Part shown: piece after piece, positions 25,040 through 35,787 of the stretch
How positions within the stretch are numbered: position 1 is the stretch's first letter
Layout: each line of letters begins with the position of its first letter
Source of the DNA: an uncultured Paracoccaceae bacterium
GTDB lineage: Bacteria; Pseudomonadota; Alphaproteobacteria; Rhodobacterales; Rhodobacteraceae
DNA length: 64,000 nt
Direction of reading: 5' to 3'
Assembly (NCBI GenBank): GCA_947500135.1
Contig: CANMQX010000001.1
Coordinates: 124,001-188,000, forward strand
The notes under the pieces: generated by a model
Databases searched by the model: none
The model's input: only the letters and a program-made list of their open reading frames with translations
What the model was told of the DNA's origin: nothing
Position numbers and translations under genes: made by a program

Positions 25040-26356
25040 ATGTTGTTTCGTTGGATCAAGAATTACTTGCCCCGCGGCCTTTATGGCCGTGCCGCTTTGA
25101 TTCTCATCCTGCCCGTCTTGCTTTTGCAACTGTTGGTATCCGTTGTCTTTATCCAACGGCATTTTGACGGCGTAACCCGCCTGATGACAAGTGCGGTGAA
25201 TATCGAATTGCGGTTCCTCATTGATACAGTCAACAACGCCGCCGATTTACAACAGGCCCAAGCAGAGCTTGCCCGGCTTGATGCCCCGCTGGAAATTCAA
25301 ACCGAATTACCGGCCCTCCCCGGGCAAGAGGATATCAAGCCATGGATCGACCTGACCGGTCAGATGGTCATTACCTCCATCCGCAACGGCGTGGCGAATG
25401 TCATTGCAGTATCGTTGGCTGATCGGCGCAGGGTGCTGATGTGGATCGACACCAGCCATGGGGTGCTTGAGATGGAATTCTCGCGGCGCCGGGTCTCGGC
25501 CTCCAACCCGCATCAGTTGCTCGTCATTATGGTTGTGATGGGCGCGCTGATGACTGCCATCGCCTATCTGTTTTTGCGCAACCAGTTGCGTCCGATCAAA
25601 CGTATGGCGGTTGCCGCAACAGAGTACGGCAAAGGGCGCACCGTCCCGTTCAACCCAACCGGAGCAGTCGAAGTGCGCGCCGCAGGCATGGCCTTTCTCG
25701 ATATGCGCAACCGTCTGGAACGGCAAAGCCAAAGCCGCACACTGATGCTGTCGGGTGTCAGTCACGACCTGCGCACGCCACTGACACGTCTGCGCTTGGG
25801 GTTGTCGATGCTGGATGATCAGGATGTCGAACCCTTGCTGCATGATGTGGACGATATGCAGCGTCTGGTCAGCGCGTTCCTTGATTTTGCACGCAGTGAT
25901 GCGGGTGACAGCCTTGAACCGACAACCCCACAGGACCTTGTGCGGGACGTCCTGCAGGATGCGGCGCGTATGGGTCAGGCCGCCAGCGCAGGCGTGATTG
26001 AAGGGCCAGAGGATGCGGTCGGCTTGCGCCCATTGGCCATCCGGCGCGCACTGGAAAACCTGCTGAGTAACGCGTTGCGCTACGGTGAAAAGGCAGAGGT
26101 CGGGGTCAGCGTTACCGAACGCGCGGTCCGATTTTATGTAGAGGATGATGGGCCCGGCATCCCACCTGAACAGCGCGACGATGCCATCAACCCGTTTGTC
26201 CGGCTGGACCCGGCCCGCAACCAGGACCAAGGCAGCGGCGTTGGTCTGGGTCTGTCGATCGTCTCAGACATCGCCAGAACCCATGGCGGCGTCTTGCGGC
26301 TTGGCGACAGCGAGAAACTGGGTGGGCTGAAGGCGGAGCTTGTGCTCGCCCGCTAG
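25040..26356 (+). CDS. Sensor histidine kinase (EnvZ-like), no adjacent regulator
   Basis: A 438-residue inner-membrane kinase. TM1 is about residues 15-38, a periplasmic sensor domain follows, TM2 is about 157-178, then a HAMP segment RNQLRPIKRMAVAA. The H-box is GVSHDLRTPLTRLRL, and the ATPase domain has ENLLSNALRYG, VEDDGPGIPPE and GSGVGLGLSIV. The catalytic set is complete. Neither flank encodes a response regulator, so its partner must be elsewhere; EnvZ/OmpR-like architecture suggests an envelope or osmotic signal, which is inference. The gene is divergent from the MBL hydrolase and ends two bases before the convergent guaB stop. Confidence 0.93.
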   Translation: MLFRWIKNYLPRGLYGRAALILILPVLLLQLLVSVVFIQRHFDGVTRLMTSAVNIELRFLIDTVNNAADLQQAQAELARLDAPLEIQTELPALPGQEDIKPWIDLTGQMVITSIRNGVANVIAVSLADRRRVLMWIDTSHGVLEMEFSRRRVSASNPHQLLVIMVVMGALMTAIAYLFLRNQLRPIKRMAVAATEYGKGRTVPFNPTGAVEVRAAGMAFLDMRNRLERQSQSRTLMLSGVSHDLRTPLTRLRLGLSMLDDQDVEPLLHDVDDMQRLVSAFLDFARSDAGDSLEPTTPQDLVRDVLQDAARMGQAASAGVIEGPEDAVGLRPLAIRRALENLLSNALRYGEKAEVGVSVTERAVRFYVEDDGPGIPPEQRDDAINPFVRLDPARNQDQGSGVGLGLSIVSDIARTHGGVLRLGDSEKLGGLKAELVLAR

Positions 26357-26358
26357 GA

Positions 26359-27843
<1,485 letters not shown>

Positions 27844-27928
27844 CTATTGCATGGATGCAACCTGTCCGAAAGGGCCAATTAAAGGAAACGTGACTTGCAG
27901 CCATGCAAGCAGGCCCGCAAGGTGTGGC

Positions 27929-28615
27929 ATGACAGACAAAGCAGGCACAGCAACACCCAAGGCGCGCGGCGCTATCACGCGCGGCGTTTTGCAGCTGATC
28001 TGCATCGTGTTTGCCGTAATTGTTGCCAAGCTGGGATTTGACTGGCTGACAACACAGATCAACACACTCGAAACGGATCAGGCAAAACAGGCCATGACTG
28101 GGCTGATTGTGGCGATCCTGCTGGGCTATGCGGTACTGATCGCAATTCCTTTTGTACCCGGGGTCGAAATCGGGGCCACCGTGCTGATGGTACAAGGTGC
28201 AGAGGCGGCACCACTGGTCTATCTGGCCACCATGCTGGGGATGTCACTCGCATTCCTGACGGGGCAATTCCTGTCCTTGGACTGGATGATCGCGCGCTGT
28301 GATACGTGGCGCATAGTGCGTCTTTGCAAACTGATCCACCGGATTAAGGAAACGCCGATGGATGACCGGCTTGCATCGCTCAAGGATCGGTTGCCGCGCT
28401 GGCTTGCGCCTTTTGTGGTGAACTACCGCTACCTGAGCGTCGCAATCATCATCAACACCCCCGGCAGCATTGCCATTGGCGGCGGCGGAGGGATCATGCT
28501 GGCAACCGGGCTGAGCCGGTTGTTTAACACTGGCTGGATGATGGCGACCATCGCGCTGGCCACGTTGCCAATACCGCTGGCAGTCTGGATCATGGGCACA
28601 GACATCCTGCATTAG
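27929..28615 (+). CDS. Inner-membrane protein with about five transmembrane helices
   Basis: A 228-residue integral membrane protein of unknown function. Hydrophobic segments lie near residues 17-38, 55-80, 90-113, about 170-195 and 203-225. A Gly-rich IAIGGGGGIMLA stretch near residue 190 and PFVPGVEIGATVLM recall the loops of SNARE-associated/DedA-type or small-molecule transport proteins, but I do not claim membership. AAGG precedes the ATG at 27929; the open frame starts earlier, inside guaB on the opposite strand. It is divergent from guaB. Confidence 0.75.
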   Translation: MTDKAGTATPKARGAITRGVLQLICIVFAVIVAKLGFDWLTTQINTLETDQAKQAMTGLIVAILLGYAVLIAIPFVPGVEIGATVLMVQGAEAAPLVYLATMLGMSLAFLTGQFLSLDWMIARCDTWRIVRLCKLIHRIKETPMDDRLASLKDRLPRWLAPFVVNYRYLSVAIIINTPGSIAIGGGGGIMLATGLSRLFNTGWMMATIALATLPIPLAVWIMGTDILH

Positions 28616-28724
28616 GGCAGTGACCAACCCAATGTGCCGCTCTGCATATTCATTATGACGGATACGAACCTTCCTTTCGGCCAGCAGGCTTATATCTTCG
28701 GATCAAACAAGACAGGCATGGTTC

Positions 28725-30752
28725 ATGAGCAACGACCCTTTGGTGATTTTCACGCCGTCCGGCAAGCGGGGAAACTTCCCCGTCGGCACGCCCGTCCTGA
28801 CAGCCGCGCGGCAATTGGGGGTAGACCTTGACAGCGTCTGTGGCGGGCGCGGGATTTGTTCGAAATGCCAGATCACCCCATCCTATGGTGAATTCTCCAA
28901 ACACGGGGTCACCGTGGCCGACACGGCCCTGTCGGAATGGAACAGTGTTGAGGCGCGCTATGACGAAAAGCGAGGCCTGAAAAAAGGGCGGCGGCTGGGC
29001 TGTCAGGCCACGATCCAATCCGACATCGTCATCGACGTCCCCGCCGAAAGCCAGGTCCATAAACAAGTCGTGCGCAAGCGGGCCGAGGCGCGCGACATCA
29101 TCATGAACCCCTCCACCCGGCTTTATTATGTCGAGGTGGCAGAACCTGATATGCATGACCCGTCCGGTGATCTGGAACGGCTGGTGATCGCGCTGAAACG
29201 CGACTGGGACCTCCCCGATCTTGAGGCTGATCTGGGCGTGTTGAAGAAACTGCAACCAGCCCTGCGCAAGGGTCAATGGAAAGTCACAGTCGCCGTGCAT
29301 CTGGGCGACGCCGTCTTTTCGCCCCGGATCATCGAAATCTGGCCGGGCTTCTACGAAGGCACGATCTATGGGCTTGCCGTCGATCTCGGCTCCACCACCA
29401 TTGCGGCACATCTGTGCGATCTACGCTCAGGCGAGGTTGTGGCTTCTTCCGGCATCATGAACCCACAAATCCGCTTTGGTGAGGATCTGATGAGCCGGGT
29501 CAGCTATGGCATGATGAACCCCTCCGGCTCTGACGAAATGACAACAGCGGTGCGCGAAGGGATGAACGCTCTGTTCGTGCAGATCGCAACTGAAGCCGCC
29601 ATTGACCGCAACCTGATCTTTGACGCCGTCTTTGTCTGCAACCCGGTCATGCACCACTTATTCCTTGGCATCGACGCCTATGAGCTGGGGCAAGCACCCT
29701 TTGCATTGGCCACATCCGAAGCCATCTCGCTCCGCGCCAGCGAATTGGACCTGAACCTGCATCCCGCCTCGCGCGTCTATCTGCTGCCTTGCATCGCCGG
29801 CCATGTGGGTGCCGATGCGGCGGCCGTGGCGCTTTCCGAAGCACCCGACAAATCCGAAGACCTCGTATTGGTCGTGGATGTGGGCACCAACGCGGAAATC
29901 ATTCTGGGGAACAAGGAAAAGGTACTCGCCTGCTCCTCCCCCACCGGACCAGCCTTCGAAGGGGCGCAGATCAGCAGCGGTCAGCGCGCAGCCCCCGGTG
30001 CAATCGAACATGTGCAGATCGATCCAGTCACCAAACTGCCCCGCTTTCAGGTCATCGGCTCGGAAATCTGGTCAGACGAAGAAGGTTTCGACACTGCTAT
30101 CGCCCAAACCGGGATCACGGGTATCTGCGGATCGGGGATTATCGAGGTGATCGCCGAAATGCGCATCGCTGGCATCGTTGACGGGCCCGGGCTGATCGGA
30201 ACCGCCGAACAAACCGGATCGCCAAACTGTTTCGCTGATGGGCGGACCAATTCCTACCTGCTTTATGACGGGACGGCCAATGACGGGCCCAAAATAACGG
30301 TGACCAATACCGACATCCGGCAAATCCAGATGGCCAAAGCAGCACTTTATTCCGGCGCACGTCTGCTGATGGACAAATTCGACGTGGACAGCGTCGACCG
30401 GGTCGTCCTCGCTGGAGCCTTCGGCGCACATATCAGCCCCAAACACGCCATGGTGCTGGGCATGATCCCAGACGCGCCGCTGGACAAGGTGACCAGTGCG
30501 GGCAACGCGGCAGGCACCGGCGCGCGGATCGCCCTGCTGAACACCGACGCACGGCGCGAGATTGAAGAAGTCGTTCACAAAATCCACAAGGTTGAAACGG
30601 CCATCGAACCGCGGTTTCAAGAACATTTCGTCAATGCCTCCGCTATGCCCAATGCGGTGGAGCCTTTCCCGATTCTTAATAGCATCGTGACCATCCCGAA
30701 CGTCATCCACAATACGGGCGGAGAACGACAAGGACGGCGCCGCCGACGCTAG
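28725..30752 (+). CDS. Ferredoxin-ASKHA corrinoid-activation protein (RamA-like, DUF4445)
   Basis: A 675-residue two-part protein. The N-terminal 2Fe-2S ferredoxin domain has the cluster motif CGGRGICSKCQ (residues 39-49), with a further Cys in RLGCQA (near 94). After a linker, the ASKHA ATPase domain begins at LAVDLGSTTIAAHL and contains VVDVGTNAEIIL and the Cys-rich loop CGSGIIEV, the features of reductive activators of corrinoid proteins. They use ATP to reduce inactive cob(II)alamin back to cob(I)alamin. It probably serves the cobalamin-dependent methyl transfer suggested by the cluster at 8.7-11 kb, but it is 18 kb away and stands alone. Confidence 0.87.
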   Translation: MSNDPLVIFTPSGKRGNFPVGTPVLTAARQLGVDLDSVCGGRGICSKCQITPSYGEFSKHGVTVADTALSEWNSVEARYDEKRGLKKGRRLGCQATIQSDIVIDVPAESQVHKQVVRKRAEARDIIMNPSTRLYYVEVAEPDMHDPSGDLERLVIALKRDWDLPDLEADLGVLKKLQPALRKGQWKVTVAVHLGDAVFSPRIIEIWPGFYEGTIYGLAVDLGSTTIAAHLCDLRSGEVVASSGIMNPQIRFGEDLMSRVSYGMMNPSGSDEMTTAVREGMNALFVQIATEAAIDRNLIFDAVFVCNPVMHHLFLGIDAYELGQAPFALATSEAISLRASELDLNLHPASRVYLLPCIAGHVGADAAAVALSEAPDKSEDLVLVVDVGTNAEIILGNKEKVLACSSPTGPAFEGAQISSGQRAAPGAIEHVQIDPVTKLPRFQVIGSEIWSDEEGFDTAIAQTGITGICGSGIIEVIAEMRIAGIVDGPGLIGTAEQTGSPNCFADGRTNSYLLYDGTANDGPKITVTNTDIRQIQMAKAALYSGARLLMDKFDVDSVDRVVLAGAFGAHISPKHAMVLGMIPDAPLDKVTSAGNAAGTGARIALLNTDARREIEEVVHKIHKVETAIEPRFQEHFVNASAMPNAVEPFPILNSIVTIPNVIHNTGGERQGRRRRR

Positions 30753-30883
30753 GTCCGACGTCGCGCCGACGCTTTGCCGACGTGATGCCGACCGCCTAAA
30801 ACGCAAAGACAAACACGAAACCCCCTATACAAGGCGACGCAACAGGCGTAGTGGCCGGGGCCGACAGCCCAGAAAGCCGCCCC

Positions 30884-32935
30884 ATGCTCCAGACACTCTC
30901 CGACGCCCTTGCCAAACAGGGTTATAATGACCTGACCCCGGTCCAATCCGCCGTGACCGAACCCGAATTGGAAGGCCAGGACCTGCTGGTCTCAGCCCAG
31001 ACCGGATCAGGCAAAACGGTTGGGTTTGGCCTCGCTATCGGGCCAACAATTATTAATGATGACGGTAGCTTAGACGCCGCTTCTTATCCTCTCGCACTGA
31101 TCATCGCGCCGACCCGGGAACTAGCCTTGCAGGTGAAACGCGAACTGCAATGGCTTTACGCCGGTGCCGGCGCGACACTGGCCTCTTGCGTTGGCGGTAT
31201 GGATTTCCGGGACGAACGGCGCAGCCTTGAACGGGGCGCGCATATTGTGGTGGCCACACCGGGGCGTCTGCGCGACCACATCATGCGCGGAACGATAAAC
31301 TTGAATGAAATCAAGGCCGTGGTGCTCGATGAAGCCGACGAGATGCTCGACCTCGGCTTTCGCGAAGACCTCGAATTCATCCTCGATCAGGCCCCCGAAA
31401 CCCGGCGCACCCTGCTCTTTTCCGCCACCGTCCCGCCGATGATCGCGACGCTGGCGAAATCCTACCAGCGCGACGCGGTAAGGATCAAAACGACGACCAA
31501 AGAATCTCAGCACGCTGACATCGAATATCGCGCGCTCAGCGTGGCCAATCACGACATAGATGCGTCCATTATCAATACGTTACGCTTTTACGACGCGCCC
31601 AACGCCATCGTCTTTGCCAACACCCGCGCTATGGTCACACGGCTGACAACGCGGCTGTCGAACCGTGGTTTCTCGGTAGTGGCTCTCTCTGGTGAACTCA
31701 CCCAATCGGAACGATCCAATGCGCTGCAAGCGATGCGCGACGGGCGCGCACGGGTCTGTGTCGCGACAGACGTGGCCGCCCGGGGTATCGACCTGCCAAA
31801 TCTTGAACTTGTGATCCACGCCGAACTGCCGACCAATGCCGAAACGCTGCTGCACCGCTCGGGGCGCACGGGCCGCGCGGGGCGCAAAGGCATCTCGGCG
31901 ATGATCGTCCCGGCCAAGATGAAACGGCGCGGTGAAAACCTGCTGAAATGGGGCAAGCTATCCGCCACATGGGCCACACCACCCACCGCCGATGACGTGA
32001 CAAAAAAGGACGAAGAACGCCTTTTGACAGATCCGGTCTGGTCGGAGGACTTCAACGAAGACGAACAGGCATTTGCCCAACGCCTGCTGGCCGAACACGC
32101 GCCCGAGAAAATCGCCGCCGCTTATCTGCGACTTTATGCAGGCAAGCAATCCGCGCCTGAATTCATCAGCGAATACAAGGACGGGCCCGCCGCCAAGGAA
32201 CGCAAACCGCGCGAAACCAAAAGCTTTGGCCCCTCCAAATGGTTCAGCGTCGATGTGGGCCGCGAAGGCAAGGCCGAAGCACGCTGGCTTTTGCCGATGA
32301 TCTGCAAGGCAGGTGGAATCACGAAAAATGAGATTGGCGCGATCCGTATCCAGCCCAATGAAACCTTCGTCGAAATCGCCGAACCCGCCGTTAACGGTTT
32401 CCTTAAATCCGTCGGTAAGGATATGCAGCTTGAAAACCAGGCAAGCCTGCGCGCCTTGGATGGGCCACCGCAATTGGGCGAACGGGGGCCGCGCAAAACG
32501 AAACGGGATTACGACAAACCCAAGCGGGACTATGATAAACCCAAGCGGGCACCGCGCGACCAGTCCACACCGCCGCCCTCCCGACAGCAGGATGTCGCGA
32601 CTATTCAGCCAATTCCGGGTGCGGCAGACGATACATCAAACCGCAAGCCACGCAGCAAACCCGCACGGCGCGATCACGGCGACGCATTGGTCGAAAAACG
32701 CGCGAAACCGCCACATACGGGCAAACCAGGTGGCAAGAAGCCCTCACAAAAAGGTAAATCCGGTTACAACTCTGACACAAAACCCGGCAAACCGAGAGCA
32801 GGCAAATCGGGCGAAAAACCACCAGGTAACGCAAAAGATACGTCAAAGCGTTTCACGCCACCCGGCGGAAAACCCAAACCTCGCAAGGGTTTAGGCAAAG
32901 GCGGCAACGCGACACCACGTCGAAAAAGCAAATAA
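30884..32935 (+). CDS. DEAD-box RNA helicase with DbpA-type C-terminal domain
   Basis: A 683-residue ATP-dependent RNA helicase. Motifs in order: Q motif NDLTPVQ, I AQTGSGKT, Ia PTRELA, Ib TPGR, II DEAD, III SAT, and VI HRSGRTGRAGRKG. A DbpA RNA-binding domain follows (FSVDVGREGKAEARWLLPMI to FLKSVGKDMQL), which in DbpA targets 23S rRNA hairpin 92. The last 150 residues are a Lys/Arg/Pro-rich disordered tail with a KRDYDKP repeat pair. A role in ribosome assembly or cold adaptation is likely. The ATG at 30884 is chosen; a GTG 11 codons upstream is possible. Confidence 0.92.
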   Translation: MLQTLSDALAKQGYNDLTPVQSAVTEPELEGQDLLVSAQTGSGKTVGFGLAIGPTIINDDGSLDAASYPLALIIAPTRELALQVKRELQWLYAGAGATLASCVGGMDFRDERRSLERGAHIVVATPGRLRDHIMRGTINLNEIKAVVLDEADEMLDLGFREDLEFILDQAPETRRTLLFSATVPPMIATLAKSYQRDAVRIKTTTKESQHADIEYRALSVANHDIDASIINTLRFYDAPNAIVFANTRAMVTRLTTRLSNRGFSVVALSGELTQSERSNALQAMRDGRARVCVATDVAARGIDLPNLELVIHAELPTNAETLLHRSGRTGRAGRKGISAMIVPAKMKRRGENLLKWGKLSATWATPPTADDVTKKDEERLLTDPVWSEDFNEDEQAFAQRLLAEHAPEKIAAAYLRLYAGKQSAPEFISEYKDGPAAKERKPRETKSFGPSKWFSVDVGREGKAEARWLLPMICKAGGITKNEIGAIRIQPNETFVEIAEPAVNGFLKSVGKDMQLENQASLRALDGPPQLGERGPRKTKRDYDKPKRDYDKPKRAPRDQSTPPPSRQQDVATIQPIPGAADDTSNRKPRSKPARRDHGDALVEKRAKPPHTGKPGGKKPSQKGKSGYNSDTKPGKPRAGKSGEKPPGNAKDTSKRFTPPGGKPKPRKGLGKGGNATPRRKSK

Positions 32936-33077
32936 AACCTACATGAACGGTCACATTTTTGTCACGTCACAAGCATGCTATCGACCATACAGGCTGGTCT
33001 GAATGACGGTAAGCTGGCTACACTATCAACCATAGTTAGTCGTTTATTGTATCAGTATCAGAACAAGGACCAGAAAA

Positions 33078-33206
33078 ATGGCCTCTTCTAAACCACCAAC
33101 CGAAACACCAAAGCCCGAAGCAAAGCCACAGGCACCGACAGCAGCAACTTTGCAGTCAAATGGCAAACCAACGGCCCCGGTTTTCACCGACTACGCGAGC
33201 ATTTAA
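33078..33206 (+). CDS. 42-residue Pro/Ala/Thr-rich small protein
   Basis: A very short gene with AAGGA eight bases before its ATG. The product MASSKPPTETPKPEAKPQAP continues to a C-terminal end FTDYASI. It is hydrophilic, proline-rich and probably unstructured, with no membrane segment. Placed alone between the helicase and TfoX-C genes, it has the ribosome site and spacing of a real gene. I do not recognise a family and no function is proposed. Confidence rests on the good ribosome site, not on similarity. Confidence 0.5.
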   Translation: MASSKPPTETPKPEAKPQAPTAATLQSNGKPTAPVFTDYASI

Positions 33207-33319
33207 GCCCGCAACACAACGCACGAATTTGGTCAGTGGGGTATGCTGCCGCCGGATCGCCCTCCCCGATCCTGCCTCGCCCCTCTGGCCCTTTTTTTAG
33301 CCAGTGCTATCATGCCGCC

Positions 33320-33652
33320 ATGGCAGCACTGACAACCATCCGCAACATCGGCCCCGCTTTTGAAAAAGCGTTGATTGAGGTCGGTATCACCAGCGCCGAA
33401 CAGTTGCATGAACTGGGCGCGGATGCTGCATATAGCAAACTTCTCGAAAATGGATCAAAGCCGCATTTCATCGGCTATTACGTGTTGCACATGGCGCTAC
33501 AGGGTCGCCCTTGGAACGACTGCAAGGGCGAAGAAAAGAAGGCGTTGCGCAAGCAATTCGACAAGATCAAAGCGACGAGTTTCGACACCGACCGATCCGA
33601 GTTGGAAGCGTTCATGAACCAGATCGGTGTGGTCGCCGTCGATAAAAAGTAA
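33320..33652 (+). CDS. TfoX C-terminal-domain protein
   Basis: A 110-residue protein matching the TfoX/Sxy C-terminal domain, a helix-hairpin-helix-like fold: TIRNIGPAFEKALIEVGITSAEQL and GADAAYSKLLENG are the family core. The N-terminal regulatory half of TfoX is absent, as usual for stand-alone alphaproteobacterial versions. In gammaproteobacteria TfoX drives competence genes, but no such role is shown for isolated C-domain proteins. The ATG at 33320 fits the domain boundary; upstream in-frame sequence is low-complexity and non-conserved. Confidence 0.85.
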   Translation: MAALTTIRNIGPAFEKALIEVGITSAEQLHELGADAAYSKLLENGSKPHFIGYYVLHMALQGRPWNDCKGEEKKALRKQFDKIKATSFDTDRSELEAFMNQIGVVAVDKK

Positions 33653-33693
33653 ATACCCTTCACATTAACGCGGGAATCGTGTATGTTAATGGT

Positions 33694-34113
33694 ATGAACA
33701 TAGAAACGAACATTGATTTTGAACTCGACCGCCTGCGCAAACTGGCATGGCGGATGGACGCAATTTTCCAAATTCCACGCACGCCAGTTAAAATCGGCCT
33801 CGACAATGTCGTGGGGCTGATCCCCGTTGCTGGTGACCTTTTGACGGCTTTGCCGGGGCTATGGATGATCAATCAGGCACGCAAGCTTGGCGCCTCGCCC
33901 GGCACGCTGGCCTATATGGTGCTGAACACCGTATTTGATACCGCCATCGGAATGATCCCGATCGTTGGCGATTTATTCGATATGTTCTATTGCGCAAATA
34001 TTCGCAATTTCAAAGCGTTAGAACGTAACTTGAACAAAAAAGCCGCCCGCGCCAAACCGGTGCGGACGACCATCAAAACTGTTGCGTGGTCAAACCCCAA
34101 CCTGCTTGCGTAG
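33694..34113 (+). CDS. DUF4112 membrane protein
   Basis: A 139-residue protein of family DUF4112. The conserved core is RTPVKIGLDNVVGLIPVAGD, a hydrophobic stretch through LPGLWMINQARKLGAS, and DTAIGMIPIVGDLFDMFY, two related Gly-Asp repeats around membrane-associated helices. The C-terminal segment RNFKALERNL is cytoplasmic and basic. Function is unknown for the family. The ATG at 33694 is chosen over a GTG five codons earlier. It is convergent with ndk. Confidence 0.85.
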   Translation: MNIETNIDFELDRLRKLAWRMDAIFQIPRTPVKIGLDNVVGLIPVAGDLLTALPGLWMINQARKLGASPGTLAYMVLNTVFDTAIGMIPIVGDLFDMFYCANIRNFKALERNLNKKAARAKPVRTTIKTVAWSNPNLLA

Positions 34114-34141
34114 GTCGGGGTTCACCCCAATTTATCCGACC
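34113..34141. terminator. Nested hairpin between convergent DUF4112 and ndk genes
   Basis: GGTCGG at 34113 pairs with CCGACC ending at 34141, and inside it GGGG-TTCA-CCCC forms a tight tetraloop hairpin. The structure overlaps both stop regions and could end transcription from both sides. There is no T-run. Confidence 0.4.
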
Positions 34142-34554
34142 AATTCAAGCCCGGAAAAGAAGAATGCGATTTCTTCGGCAGCCGTTTCGGGCGCATCTGA
34201 TCCGTGAACCGAGTTTTCGCCGATCGACAGGGCAAATTCCTTGCGGATCGTGCCATCAGCCGCATCCGCAGGGTTTGTGGCACCCATAACTTCGCGGTTC
34301 TTGGCAATCGCATCTTCGCCTTCCAGAACCTGCACCACAATCGGCTCAGAAATCATGAATTCGCACAATTCGCCAAAGAATGGGCGCTCTGAATGGACGC
34401 CGTAGAACTGCTGCGCCTGTGCCAATGTCAACTGGATCCGCTTGGAGGCAACGATGCGCAGACCGGCTTCTTCGAATTTGGCGGCAATTTTGCCGGTCAG
34501 GTTCCGCTTGGTTGCGTCGGGTTTGATGATGCTGAATGTACGCTGGATCGCCAT
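34132..34554 (-). CDS. ndk: Nucleoside diphosphate kinase
   Basis: Ndk balances nucleoside triphosphate pools by transferring gamma-phosphate through a phospho-His. The 140-residue protein has the usual length; [36 protein letters not shown] and the active-site [12 protein letters not shown] with catalytic His are intact. The ATG at 34554 gives the standard N-terminus. It is a single gene between DUF4112 and the proline racemase-like gene. Confidence 0.97.
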   Translation of the reverse strand: MAIQRTFSIIKPDATKRNLTGKIAAKFEEAGLRIVASKRIQLTLAQAQQFYGVHSERPFFGELCEFMISEPIVVQVLEGEDAIAKNREVMGATNPADAADGTIRKEFALSIGENSVHGSDAPETAAEEIAFFFSGLELVG

Positions 34555-34696
34555 GTTTTCAGGGTCTTTCATTGCTAGGGTTATGCTTTGCCAGCCCCTA
34601 ACATGGCCCATTCACCATGAAAAGGGGGCAGATTTTGCTTTGCACCCGGCGCAAGCGCGCGCAATGCTCTGCCGCAAGCGATGAAAGGACCAAGGA

Positions 34697-35752
34697 ATGC
34701 GATCTACCCGCATGATCACCGCCGTTGAGGCCCACGCCGAAGGCGAAGGCGGACGTGTGATCACTGGCGGGATGCCACACCTGCCCGGCGACACCGTGAT
34801 GACGAAAATGCAGTATATGCAGAAACACCACGACGACATTCGCACCCTGATGCTGCAAGAACCGCGCGGCAACCCGGCCCTGTGCTGCAACGCGCTTGTT
34901 CCGCCCTGCGACCCTACCGCCGACGCGGGCTTTATCATCATGGAGCAAACCGAATACCCGCCCATGTCCGGCAGCAACGCGATCTGTGTGACGACGGTCC
35001 TGCTCGAAACCGGGATCATTCCGATGCAGGAACCGGTAACGAAGCTGCGGCTGGAAGCTCCAGCCGGGGTCATCGACGTGACTGCCACTTGCAAGGATGG
35101 CAAGGTCGAGCGGGTCGCATTCGAAAACGTGCCCGCGTTCTCGATGCATCTGAATGTTCCGCTGGATGTGCATGGCCACGGCACAATCCAGGTCGATATC
35201 GCTTGGGGTGGTATGTTCTATGTCATTGCGGATGCGGCACAATTCGGGATTGATCCTATTGCCGCAAACGGCGCCGCCATTACCCGCGCATCCGAGACGA
35301 TGCGCGTTGCCGCCGCCGCGCAATATCCGGTCACCCACCCCGATAACCCCGATATCACCGGCCCGACAATCGCGCAGCTGACAGCACCGCCCACTGATCC
35401 TGCAACCAACGGACGCGGGGCAATTACCCTGTCTTCAGGCACGTTCAATCCCGACGATCCTCATGCGATTTCTGGCGCGCTTGACCGGTCGCCCTGCGGC
35501 ACGGGCACCTGCGCAAAAATGGCAGTGCTGCATGCGCGTGGACAGCTTGATGTTGGCGAGGCTTACGTCAATGCAGGCCCGCTTGGCACCACGTTTACCG
35601 GCAGGATAGAGCGCACAACAAAAGTCGGCCCCTATGACGCCATTGTGCCCAGCCTGTCAGGACGCAGCTGGATCAGCGGTCTGTCGCAATATCTGCTCGA
35701 CCCAGCCGATCCGTTCCCGGCCGGTTTTACCATCGGCGACATCTGGGGTTGA
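34697..35752 (+). CDS. Proline racemase-family enzyme (Ser/Cys active site)
   Basis: A 351-residue member of the proline racemase superfamily. The first catalytic position, Cys in true racemases (MCGH), is Ser91 here (PPMSGSNAI), while the second is Cys267 in DRSPCGTGTCA. Cys/Cys enzymes racemise proline or epimerise 4-hydroxyproline; Thr/Cys enzymes dehydrate trans-3-hydroxy-L-proline; Ser/Cys members have been linked to both kinds of reaction. A hydroxyproline-catabolic role is therefore likely, but the reaction is open. No other hydroxyproline genes are adjacent. It is transcribed divergently from ndk, and the MFS transporter follows 35 bp downstream on the same strand. Confidence 0.85.
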   Translation: MRSTRMITAVEAHAEGEGGRVITGGMPHLPGDTVMTKMQYMQKHHDDIRTLMLQEPRGNPALCCNALVPPCDPTADAGFIIMEQTEYPPMSGSNAICVTTVLLETGIIPMQEPVTKLRLEAPAGVIDVTATCKDGKVERVAFENVPAFSMHLNVPLDVHGHGTIQVDIAWGGMFYVIADAAQFGIDPIAANGAAITRASETMRVAAAAQYPVTHPDNPDITGPTIAQLTAPPTDPATNGRGAITLSSGTFNPDDPHAISGALDRSPCGTGTCAKMAVLHARGQLDVGEAYVNAGPLGTTFTGRIERTTKVGPYDAIVPSLSGRSWISGLSQYLLDPADPFPAGFTIGDIWG

Positions 35753-35787
35753 TTGCGCGCAAGGCATCCCGAGGCTAGCCTAAGCGC

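Noticed and set aside
25307..26230. Long 307-codon minus-strand frame
   Set aside because: It lies wholly inside the histidine kinase gene, which has all family motifs; the frame is a shadow of high-GC codon bias.
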